NCBI GenBank assembly: GCA_030704615.1
Contig: CM060734.1
Location: 7,938,001-8,002,000 of the forward strand
Source of the DNA: Takakia lepidozioides
Taxonomy: Eukaryota > Streptophyta > Takakiopsida > Takakiales > Takakiaceae
Length of the DNA stretch: 64,000 nucleotides
Direction: 5' to 3'
The notes beneath the pieces were generated by a model, which was not told where the DNA came from, searched no databases, and was given only the letters and a program-made list of their open reading frames with translations. How positions within the stretch are numbered: position 1 is the first letter of the stretch; each line of letters opens with the position of its first letter. Shown here one piece after another: positions 55,008-64,000 of this stretch. Made by a program: the position numbers and the translations under genes.

Positions 55008-55946
55008 TCCGCATCGTCCGTTCCTCCTATTGTACATGTTCTTTCCTCATCACCATCGCCATCCCGACCATCTCGGCCAGTACTACCTCCACGCGAGATC
55101 CCTCATACCCACCTACGTGTCCCTTCCCCTCCATTGCCGAGACCACAGCCGCCACCGAGTCCGTATCCGGATCCTCCGGCAGAACCCGGATGGATCCCAC
55201 CACCTTTGGGGACTGTGTATGACTGGGACCGATGGATCACTAGGTTCCCACTCTGGGAGAAGGGCCCCCGAAGTGATGGACGGGCACCGCCCCCTAGGAG
55301 AGGTGGACCGAAGTTGTTTCGCACGGTTTGTCCGCGCCTTCACCGGCCTGATGACGGCACCAAACGTCATCGTGGTACTAGGGAGCTATTCACGATGGGA
55401 GTCCAACCCCATTTCTACCAATGTCTTGTGCCTTGTCCAGTTCCAATTCCCGAGGGTGAGCCCTTTCTTTTTTTGGGTCGCATGTATTGCGTGATGGAGG
55501 CAATGGATCCTAGTATGGGTCGCGGACTTTTTTTTATGGAGGCTGTAGTTTTGGGGAGAGGAGAGGATTCTGTGGATTTGTTCCCCTATTTTGGGCCGAT
55601 GTACACCCACCAGGAGTGGTAATTATTGCAGACACACGGCCTTGGGTCCTTGATCCATCCTTACATCCTTGTTGTGAACGATAATGATGTAAGGGCGAGA
55701 AATTTGGGCCGCAAAGCCCATATTTATTGTGACGGAAACCCCGATGTGTATGGCAACGTGGATGGGCTCATCAACAGTTCAGTTACCTTACCACCGGGCC
55801 ACACCGCCAACGTGTTTTGGGATGAGCGCCATGACGGGGATAGTAGATTGGACCCTAACGTCACCACTTTTGTGATGACATGTGCGAGGAGGACCATTAG
55901 GGCTGGAGAGGATTTGTTTGCAGAGTATGACTTTAGGCGTTAGCCG
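55008..55946 (+). pseudogene. SET-domain protein carried by CACTA3, one nonsense codon
   Basis: A frame starting at the gypsy2 border with a Pro-rich linker (VPSPPLPRPQPPPSP, then YDWDRWITRFPLWEKG). The SET domain follows: N-terminal part MGRGLFFMEAVV then FPYFGPMYTHQEW (about 55,505-55,619), and C-terminal part DGNPDVYGNVDGLINSS and RRTIRAGEDLFAEYDF (to 55,943). GRGLF, GLINSS (in place of RFINHS) and AGEDLFAEYDF match the SAM-binding and Tyr motifs of SET lysine methyltransferases. A TAA at 55,620-55,622 lies in frame between the halves; nothing else breaks the frame. The start codon is upstream of gypsy2, so this copy is cut at its 5' side. SET proteins usually methylate histone lysines. 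It may be element-borne or captured. Confidence 0.7.
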
Positions 55947-56306
55947 AGTTTCATCATGTGTAGATGGACGTAGGAAGACATTTTGTACATTGAGGTGGCT
56001 TCCTCCACCGTGTATATAAATACATAGGCATTGATGTGTATTTGGATGCAGTTTTTCATGCTATATTCAAGGGAGTTTGGGTGGACGTTATATGTGAATT
56101 TGGGTATTTTGAATTATATAGTGCCTCCTTCATGTATGTATTCCCCTACTGTGTATAATGTGTACTTTGGGTTTTATCCCGTATGATAATGAACAACGCC
56201 ATGTATGGAAACTGATAATGACATGGTTGTTTTTGGCATCTTAGGATGCCGGCCACAACCCCACGACGTTAATTCATGAAGTTCATGATTGTCATGAACC
56301 GGGATT
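55947..56306 (+). other. Spacer between SET gene and tnp2 of CACTA3
   Basis: AT-rich, noncoding. Contains TGTATATAAATA near 56,010 that could act as a TATA box for tnp2. Nothing else is seen. Confidence 0.4.
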
Positions 56307-59300
56307 TTGTTCCTTCGGAGGGGGGGTGCGTGTCAAAGGGACCCGACCCCGTCTGAAATGGCGGTCTCCGATGATGAGGACAACAATGACAATGGAATTA
56401 TGCATGAGGATGTGGCAGCAGCAATGGAGGACCTCTTAATGCATCAGATGGTAGATGAGGACACAGACTCTTTGAATGACATGGAAAAAGAAGCCAAAAC
56501 TCCCTTATACGAAGGGGCCAAAGTGAGTAGACTTTCAACCATCTTGTTGTTGCTGAATTTGCAAATCCGGTTTGGCATAAGCAATGTGGGTATGTCCGCC
56601 ATAATGCGGACTATTGCGGACTACATCCTTGCCCCACATTTGAAGCCGAGAATGCCACGATCAAGAAAAGAGGCAAGAGCAGCCTTGGATGCTGTGGGGA
56701 TGGGCTATAAGATTTTTCATGCATGTCCATGTGATAAAAAACCCTGTACTACGGAGATGATGCGAAACTCACCAAGTGTCCAAAGTGCAACAAAGACCGA
56801 TATCGGGATGATGTTCAAGGGAAGAAAGCCCCGCGCAAGGTATACCCGCGCCACAATACACTTGTATATTGCATTCTACCTTTTTGCAACCGCTACAAGA
56901 CGTAAGGTTTACTTAGAGATATGAATGACACTGATTATGATATGGGCCGACATGGGGATGGTGCCAAAAATGCACTACTTTCCAATCATCCCGCGACTGC
57001 AGGCACACTACCGAAGCCCCTCATTGGCACAACTGATGAGATGCACGCCTCGCATCGGAGCCCCCCGGGAAAGGTGTGCGGGCCACAAGATTACAAGCAT
57101 GGAGGCATACTGAAGAGATGTGGCCTTTCTCTTGGAGGACCCACGACATGTCCGCCTCGGCTTCTCCTCGGATGGGGTCAACCCATACTCTGTCCAGTCA
57201 TGTAGTCATTCCACTTGGCCGGTGACCATGGTGAATTACAACATCCCTCCGTATCTTTCAATAAAAAAAAAGGCCATATCATGTTGGCTGCCATTGTACC
57301 GGGTGAGTGTTCCCGCTTATTATTTATTTGGATTTTACATTAATCTTCTTCTCTTTGGCGCAATTCCGATGGAAGATTGATGAGTGACGTAATCATGTAG
57401 TAAGATGTGTCATTCATTATGAAGTATAATTAGCATGGTGGAGCATTGAAACAATTAATGGTGTGAATGTCTCATAGGGAAAAAACAAGTGAAAGACATG
57501 GACACGTACTTGCGACCTCTAGTTGATGAACTGAAGGAGCTATGGAGGGGGTCCCGGCATTGGATGCTTCACTTGACCCTATGCGGACAATCTTTTCAGA
57601 TGAGAGGCATCTTGCTTTGGACAATGCATGATTATCCAGGTATATTCTGTTCCCCATGAGAAACCCGCGTACATTTATATTGATGAGGATTGGGATTGAT
57701 TGAAGTAGCGGCGACAGTCTTCTGCACCGTAGTGGGGTAGATGCACATGGAAACTTTTTGTCTTTACTAATGTGGCGGAATGTCTAGGACTTACTGTTTG
57801 CTCGGGGTTGAGCACTAAAGGGTACCACGCATGCCTGCATTGTGGCGATGAACTTGATGCACAAAGCTCCAGCAATCTTCACAAGATGGTGTATCCCAAC
57901 TACCGCAAGTTTCTTCCTATGAGCCATCATTGGAGAAGAAGAGACAAACACTTGTTTGATGGCAAAGTGGAGTTACGTCCCCACCTGTGACACCATCCGG
58001 GCACTTTTGGGAAGACCGATGGAAGGAGGCCCATCCGGAGGGGTTCGGTGAAGTGGATGTGCCCGGCATGAAGCGGCTTTCAATCTTATACGAGTTGCCA
58101 TATTGGGCGGTACATATTCCACAAAAACACCATCAATATTGCTATGCATGCATGTGATATTGCATGTTTTGTATGATTTCCATTGTCACTTTCACGACAA
58201 AATAGACGAGTAAGAATTTGTGGGTGGGGATATATGTAGGACCTGAAGATTCGTCATCTTCTAGATCCCATGCATATTGAGAAGAATGTTTGCTCGTCCT
58301 TTTTTCGTATTCTTCATGGCACGCCGGCAAAGAAGGGAGTGGCTGCGAAAGGAGATTCTCTCGGTGTTAGAAATGAACTTGAGGAGCAGGGTCGCATGCC
58401 CCATCTATGGGCCGAAGAAAATGGTGTGGACCCAAAGGGTGTTGTACGGTGGAAGTATAGGCGCACCCTTGGCAATGGACAAAGGAGGAATACAAAAGTG
58501 ATAGCCACCATAGGAGCTGTCCGAACACCAACTGGTTATGGGTCATCCCTCCGTATGAAGTTCAACGAAGACGGGGTCCATGGTTTGAAGTCTCACGACT
58601 ACCACAATCTATTGCAAGACATCTTGCCCATTGCAGTACGTGGGACATTGACTCCCGAGGTTCGCGAGACAGTCTATAGATTGGGAGCATTGTTCCGGTG
58701 GATTTGCTCCAAAGAGCTGGAGGAAGCGGACTTTCCACGCATGAAGAAGGAGGCGGCGGTGGTCATGTGTATATTGGAGATGCACCTTCCTCCCTCCTTC
58801 TTTGACATCCAAGTGCACTTGGTAGTGCACTTAGTGGAAGAGGCTTCAATTGCCGGCCCCGTTCATTCTCGGTGGATGTACTACCTTGAGCGATACATGA
58901 AGACTTTGAAAGCACATATAAGACAAATGACACACCCGGAGGGTAGCATGGCGGAGGGGTATACATTGCAAGAGGCTATGTTCTACTGCATGGAGTACTT
59001 GGCAAGGGTGGATAAGGAAGCCCCTCCGATGTGGAAGAAGATGAGGATGTACGAACCAAGGACATTTTTTGCCCAAAAATTCAAAGAGGTAAAATTACCC
59101 ATCATGGTGATTAACCAAGCGCATGAGTTCATACTGAAGAACACCCCATCCATACATGAGTGGGAGGCAAGATACAATAACCTTGTTCAACAACGACAGG
59201 AGGAGACGGTTGCGTGGAGGCGGAACCATGCAAGGGCGACTACACGCTCCGCGAGCAAGGGGCCGGCGTAGGAATGTGCCTTCACAAGATTTGCCCATGG

Positions 59301-60188
59301 AATTGCAGCCTCTAAGTTCATTCGCCATTGGCTTCGGACTGAAGTAGAGGATACCATTGCGAAATGTGAGGTGGTTTCAGATTTGGTGCAAGACATTGCA
59401 AGGGGCCCCTCTCAATTTGCGACCTCATACACGGCGGTTTGGGTCATGGTCGTCATTTCCGCATTTGTGCTCTTGACATGAAGCGCAAAACAACGTTTGA
59501 TTCTGGCTTGTGTGCCCTCATATTGGCAAGACTCCGTGTGGGTAGGGGAGATACACGACCTACCATGAGCACACTCAACTACTTTGGAGAGCTTGAGAGC
59601 ATACTCCAACTTCAGTATACAAGGCACCAGCCTCTTATCTTCAAGGCAAGGTGGTTCCAGCCACATCTTGTGGGGCCCTCCGCAACAATAGTGGAAGACG
59701 AGTGTGGTTTCATGCGCGTCAATACAGATAGGCTCGAGTCTACTCATCGTCCCTCCTTTTTTCATGGCCTTCAGACATGGAGCAAGTTTTCTTCTCCGGA
59801 TCAGGAAATTGGAAGGTGGTTGTGCATGCTCAGCCAAGAGGAAGACGTATCTATCATGGTCGGGGATCTACATGGGGCGAGGCGAGGCAAATGCGGAGGA
59901 GGAAGAGACTGGTCATGATGACGCTGATGTTGGCCGAGGTTGGATAGAGGGGGTACAAGAGAATGATGACGCCCCGGACAATGCATCCCGGACCCTATAC
60001 GATGAGGCTCCATCGATGCGGATGTTGGAGAAGAAGATGAAGACATGGTCATTGAAACCGAGGTGGAAGATGATTCAGATGTGCCTTTTGGTGAGCAAGC
60101 CATTTATGACAATGACTCTTATGAGCAAGAAGACTTGCAGCTTGATGAGGACGAAGAAGCTCCGGATGATGATGTTCAAGTTGATTAG
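56307..60188 (+). pseudogene. tnp2-family CACTA transposase, CACTA3 copy, multi-exon and broken
   Basis: Transposase of a different CACTA family. The N-terminus is acidic (MAVSDDEDNNDN at 56,358). Core: KVSRLSTILLLLNLQ, then after frameshifts KMHYFPIIPRLQAHY (about 56,970), DPRHVRLGFSSDGVNPY (about 57,140) and WPVTMVNYNIPPYL. An intron-like gap at about 57,303-57,480 leads to YLRPLVDELKELW and LLWTMHDYPG; a second gap leads to YHACLHCGDELD (about 57,825). A third intron (about 58,108-58,240) sits at the same point as in CACTA1, before DLKIRHLLDPMHIEK. The last long exon (to 59,271) is open and carries DUF4218 (KSHDYHNLLQDILPI, PVHSRWMYYLERYMK). DUF4216 lies at 59,439-59,810. An acidic tail ends at 60,188. 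Several frame breaks make it inactive. Confidence 0.8.
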
Positions 60189-60559
60189 ACACGTAATCAA
60201 AGCTACATAATAATTCTCGCACAGAATTGTACCCATCCCTTCGATTGATTGTACATGTAAATGCATGTAGCTTATTTCTATGATTGATTAATGAAAAATC
60301 CATGAAAAAATCCTTTGTAGGTGTGGCGATCTAGGAATGATTCTAGTGAAGTTGTGACTCGAAAAGTGACTCTAGGATTGTTGAGTTTTTGTACGAGGGC
60401 AAGAATGTTGGAAGACATGGTTCTTGTTCTACAAGTGCTGACCAAGACTTACCCCTGGAAACCCTTCAATCGATTTGGTTACCATGATCTCGATGCAACA
60501 GAAAGAATCTTCGAAAAATAAGGCCGCCCGGGTTGATCACGGTCTCCCATATGCAAGAT
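60189..60559 (+). other. 3' flank of CACTA3 tnp2
   Basis: Noncoding AT-rich DNA; short frames without motifs. Confidence 0.35.
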
Positions 60560-62240
60560 AGACATGTTATATTGTAGCACAGAAAGAGGACTAAAAAGAT
60601 TTGCAACAATGGATCCATTCAGCTTGGCCTCTGCCATGACCTTAGCAAAGACACAGAAAAGGCGATATTGCGATTCTCCGCCGTCGCAGACCTGTTGGGG
60701 CGTCGCAAGGCGACCCCTGGAGGTCGCAACCCCCTGCATTTACAATATCTATGATTGCGGATTTGTCCTATGTAATGATGTTTGTTTTAGCTCTATTTGG
60801 TTCTGTGAATGCAAACCCCAGACCACTACATCCATGGAAAAAATTGGACCAAACAAAAAATAAAAAATAAAAAAAATTTCTTTCACTCATTATTGCGGAA
60901 CTCTCTATGGAGAGTGCATGAAGTTAAAAAGAACTCAACTTGGGAGTGCAAATGAGGGAAGAAAATATGGTTTTCAGTCCAAATGATTTTTGTTCACTCC
61001 CAAAATTTGCACACGCATTGCAAACGCTGTCATTAAGCATATGGCTTGGGAACGGAATAAAAAAATCATGTGCATGTGCAAAAAATCATCATCCCACCTG
61101 AGGGGATGAGGAGGAGGATGTGGCGGCGGCCGTCAAGTTTGTTGGGATCGGCACCAATGGTGGTAGAAAGAACTCTGGCCCTGTTATACAGCAAGAGAGA
61201 AGGAGCACTATAAAGATTGGAAGAAGGGGATCAATTGACCCTGGCCTTTGCCATGACCTTTGCAAAGAGACACTAAACAGGGCCTCTCTACGACTCCCGG
61301 ACGTCGCAGGCCCGTCGCATTACCGCTGACGGGCGACTTCTAGCAGTCGCAACCCCCGCGAGGTGGCGTGCCCTCGTCACGTGGCGGCCAAGGAGGAAAT
61401 GATCTTGCAACCCCAACGTCCCTCGTCGTTGCCCTGCTGGAGCGTCGCTAGGCCGTCCTAGCGACGACGGGACATCGCAATACCCCGTCGAGCTGGGCAT
61501 CGAAGGGGAAATGGTGACGTTGCGACTCCCGCACGTCGCTGGAACGTCGCAGTACCCTCTAGCCTGGGGGTCTAGGATTGGGGATTTCTGGTACGTAATG
61601 ATTTTTGTTTTTACTCATAATTTTTTGTGAATTCAACCCTTGCACCACTACATTTGTGCAAAATATTGGACCAAAAAAAAAAAAAAAATCTTTGCTCATT
61701 TTTTTAGACTCTCTATGAAGAGTGCATGAAGTTGTAGAGAACTTAACTTTGGAGTACAAATGAGGGAAGAAAATACGGTTTTGGGTCTAGATGACTTTTG
61801 CTTACTCCCAATTTTTGCACGTACATTGCATATGTTGTCATTAAACATATGGCTTGAAAGTGGAATTTAAAAAAAAATGTGTGCAGACGAAACGCAATAT
61901 TTAGTCTCCACGACACGTAGTTTCGTTGAAATCTTGAATGACCCATTGACTAAACTTGGTTCAAGCTCATATTTGGTCCACATGTGCTTAAGTATGTTCA
62001 AATCACATATGCAAAGTTGCAAATGACGAGCATCAAGAAGAAATATTCACCCCCGACGTCGTAGGCCCTGCATGAAGTTGAAGAAAACTCAACCTTGGAG
62101 AGCAAATGATGGAGGAAAATATGGTTTTGGATCCAGATGACTTTTGTTCACTGCTAAATTTTGCACACGCAGTCATTAAGCATATGGCTTGAGAATGGGA
62201 AAAAAAAAAATCATGTGATTTCACAGGTCTACTAGATCCT
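60560..62240 (+). repeat. Large imperfect tandem repeats with GTCGC motifs, right side of CACTA3
   Basis: Shared blocks occur near 60,640 and 61,250 (GCCATGACCTT.GCAAAGA), 60,830 and 61,655 (CACTACAT..TG..AAA.ATTGGACCAAA), and 60,900, 61,710 and 62,070 (AGAGTGCATGAAGTT, GAGGGAAGAAAATA, CATATGGCTTG). GTCGC/GCGAC motifs crowd 60,660-60,735 and 61,285-61,560. No gene seen. Confidence 0.65.
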
Positions 62241-63408
62241 TCCAAACTTCGAAAGGATTGTCAGTTCAAAGCACACACCACTTTCTGGGTGGGGATCATG
62301 TCATTCGAGATAAGACTCACCGAGGTTCTGTAGAAGTTATCTGATGTATCTAGATGTCAACGTTGTCTCCTCACAATGGATGCTTGCTACGACTTAGGTG
62401 ATTATGTCAAACAACTCCCACAAAGGCAACAACTAGAGCAAGTGATGCAAAATGGCACTAAGACTTTGCGCTATGTAAATCACATGGAGGTGGAAATGTG
62501 AATGGGATATCCAGCAAATTATACCCATCATGTGCAAGTAAAGGGAGCCGACAATTACTTAAATGCTCTCATTACAAACATGTACATAAATATTTTTAGC
62601 TTATATTTATGACTAGCATAGTGTATCTACGTGGTTTTGTGGAGGGAAAGAATGTGAATTAAATATGATGCAAGAGAGGCCAATTTACAATTGGTCTACA
62701 TGAACATCACTAATCGCTTCGGTCGTTAATGTCATCCATTAATTGTACTTCGACCAGGCCTGAGGTCGTCAAGAATTTTCAAACCCCAAAAAAACATCCA
62801 GGAAGGACACATAGGGATCAGGCATCCACTCAGTTACGTTCTCGGTCATCGCATAGGAACAAAAAGGAGAAGTTGAAGACCAGCATCCGATGGATGTTGC
62901 TAAAATGTAAAGCTCTCATGATTGCATTTCAGAGGACTTTCTTTGGATAAAGCCAAATTTCACTTAGGGAATCCATTGATCCGGAGTGATGGAAACTTGG
63001 AGTGAGGCCGCTTTTCTTGTCTTTCTTGCATCTCTAACATGGGATACTCTAATGATAGTTTGGAACTGTTCGCAGTTGTGAGCATTGTTCAACCAACATT
63101 GTTCTCTCCTTTTGATGATCCTGGTTTAAATTAGTGCAATGTAACCAAGCAACCTCTACATATTGAAATGTGCGTAATTTATGGCCCTTGTTCTTCCGCT
63201 GCAACAAACTCGTTCACAAAATGCTCTTCTTTCACAGCAACCACCGGTTATTTCACAAAATGTTCTTCTTTCGCTCCAATCCATTTGTCTTTTGAGTACA
63301 ACCTCAGCGTAATACATTTGCACAAAGTATTGGCTGATTTCGGCAGAGGCTTTGTGTCCACACACATGTTGGAATTTGGACTTCATATTTTCCATCCAAC
63401 CACGATCT
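62241..63408. other. AT-rich DNA with no recognised gene
   Basis: Only short frames, the longest under 90 codons and without known motifs. A small direct repeat (TTCACAAAATG(C/T)TCTTCTTTC) lies at about 63,213-63,275. A boundary to non-CACTA3 DNA probably lies in this stretch, but I cannot place it. Confidence 0.4.
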
Positions 63409-63411
63409 AGG

Positions 63412-63620
63412 CTAATAACCACGATCTAATCGCTAATCGCTAATCGTTTCATCAGAGATCGTTTCAATGGCTAATGGCTAATCGATAATATTTAATCGAT
63501 AAACTTTAATCGTTAATCGTTATTCCCAAATGGTAGAAGTATTCCTTCAGATTGTTAATCGTACATCGTTATTCGATTGACGATCTGTTCATTTGATGTT
63601 TTATGTTTGATGTTTGATGT
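63412..63620 (+). repeat. TAATCG and TTTGATG short tandem repeats
   Basis: CTAATCG/TTAATCG occurs about nine times between 63,423 and 63,560, often next to ATCGTTT or ATCGATAA. (T)GTTTGATGT occurs three times at 63,597-63,623. Related TTTGATGAT repeats lie at 63,777-63,832. Confidence 0.7.
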
Positions 63621-63624
63621 TTGC

Positions 63625-63950
63625 AAAATCATCCGATGTTGTGCTTCTCTCTACCATCATACCTGAGCATGTGCTTGAGTTGATTTGTGACGAAGAGTAT
63701 TGCACCTTTGATCAATGGTCTTGCAATAATATCTTGTTCCTCCAGAAATAATTAGTTGACTTTATTTCATTATTGTATTTGATGGTTTGATGATTTGATG
63801 ATAGATGATTGATGATTTCATGATTTGATGTTCATTTCGAATTAAGGCCAAAGCTTTATACAAAGCAAAATCATTCGATGTTGTGCTTCTCTCTACCATC
63901 CTACCTGAGCATGTGCGCGCGTTTTTCTCTGACGAAGAGTATTGCATGGA
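63625..63950 (+). repeat. Direct duplication of about 80 bp, 240 bp apart
   Basis: GCAAAATCATCCGATGTTG to GACGAAGAGTATTGCA at about 63,626-63,702 recurs at about 63,866-63,945 with a few changes (TTCGATG; a different stretch after GAGCATGTG). It also spans the TTTGATG repeats. Confidence 0.75.
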
Positions 63951-64000
63951 TTGCAATTGCGTCGTTATGTGACAAAACCATTCGAATTCGTCAAGGAATC

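Larger units (their letters stand above)
43150..61570 (+). mobile_element. CACTA3: CACTA transposon with SET gene, interrupted by gypsy2 (limits approximate)
   Basis: Support: a third tnp2 gene (56,307-60,188), a SET-domain gene just upstream, and GTCGC-rich DNA at both outer sides (43,200-43,405 and 60,660-61,560), which would be the subterminal TnpA-binding zones. No convincing CACTA terminus was found on either side, so limits are soft. Gypsy2 lies inside; sequence at 44,420-44,600 resembles 55,008-55,180 on the far side. No TnpA-like gene was found here. All genes carry stops. This family differs from CACTA1 and CACTA2 in motif, in introns and in sequence. Confidence 0.5.

Noticed and set aside
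61120-61329. 69-codon frame with a stretch of normal-looking composition near the GTCGC cluster
   Set aside because: It lies inside the imperfect tandem repeat and the other copies do not keep the frame.
60820-61665. CACTACAT at about 60,825 and 61,652 as CACTA left termini
   Set aside because: Both copies lie in a larger tandem repeat and no matching inverted end was found.
43054-62988. CACTCCGG at 43,054 and CCGGAGTG at 62,981 as inverted termini of CACTA3
   Set aside because: Only eight bases match, the next bases differ, and CACTCC is not a usual CACTA start. Chance is likely over 20 kb.
1-64000. tRNA, rRNA, CRISPR array or bacterial operon
   Set aside because: No cloverleaf with a conserved T loop, no rRNA core and no regularly spaced short repeats were noticed by eye. 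Repeats seen are transposon or minisatellite types.

Overview
This is nuclear DNA from a land plant with a large, transposon-filled genome. I found no intact host gene, rRNA gene or tRNA gene. Several features point to a plant: CACTA (En/Spm) transposons with tnp2, DUF4218 and DUF4216 domains; Ty3/gypsy elements; a plant-type LINE; PPR motifs of the plant PLS style; and a plant FCP1/NIF-like phosphatase fragment. The PPR style and a DNMT3/DRM-type methyltransferase on a gypsy element lean towards a seed-free plant (fern, lycophyte or bryophyte). That is inference, not proof.

Layout. 1-3,350: decayed gypsy element (gypsy3, minus strand) with gag and protease remnants and an LTR. 3,351-15,943: CACTA1, left-truncated, with a multi-exon TnpA-like gene on minus and a broken tnp2 transposase on plus, head to head. 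15,944-16,767: fragment of gypsy1. 16,768-33,557: CACTA2, complete from terminal repeat to terminal repeat. It carries TnpA fused to an FCP1/NIF-like domain, two nested LINE copies, tnp2, and a 15-unit minisatellite made from one PPR motif. 33,558-37,915: the rest of the gypsy1 5' half (gag and LTR). CACTA2 split gypsy1, and the 3-bp duplication TGG and the gypsy2 copy show the original joint. 37,970-42,690: a lysine/glutamate-rich reading frame of unknown origin, then two arrays of G-rich hairpins around 2.4 kb of unique DNA, possibly a foldback element. About 43,150-62,000: CACTA3, with GTCGC-rich ends, a SET-domain gene and a third tnp2. It is interrupted at about 44,847-55,007 by gypsy2. 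62,240-64,000: AT-rich DNA with short tandem repeats.

How it fits together. The window is a nest of transposons. In each CACTA element tnp2 would cut and paste while the TnpA-like protein would bind the subterminal motifs (TCACAC in CACTA1 and CACTA2, GTCGC in CACTA3). The striking theme is chromatin modules on mobile DNA: gypsy2 carries a cytosine-5 DNA methyltransferase between protease and reverse transcriptase and a PHD-like zinc finger after integrase, and CACTA3 carries a SET domain. All copies here are damaged by stops or frameshifts. Several stops in gypsy2 look like C-to-T decay of methylated CAG or CGA codons.

Limits. Exon limits are read from splice-like GT/AG sites and from comparing copies within this window. 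Family names rest on motifs recognised by eye, not on searches.
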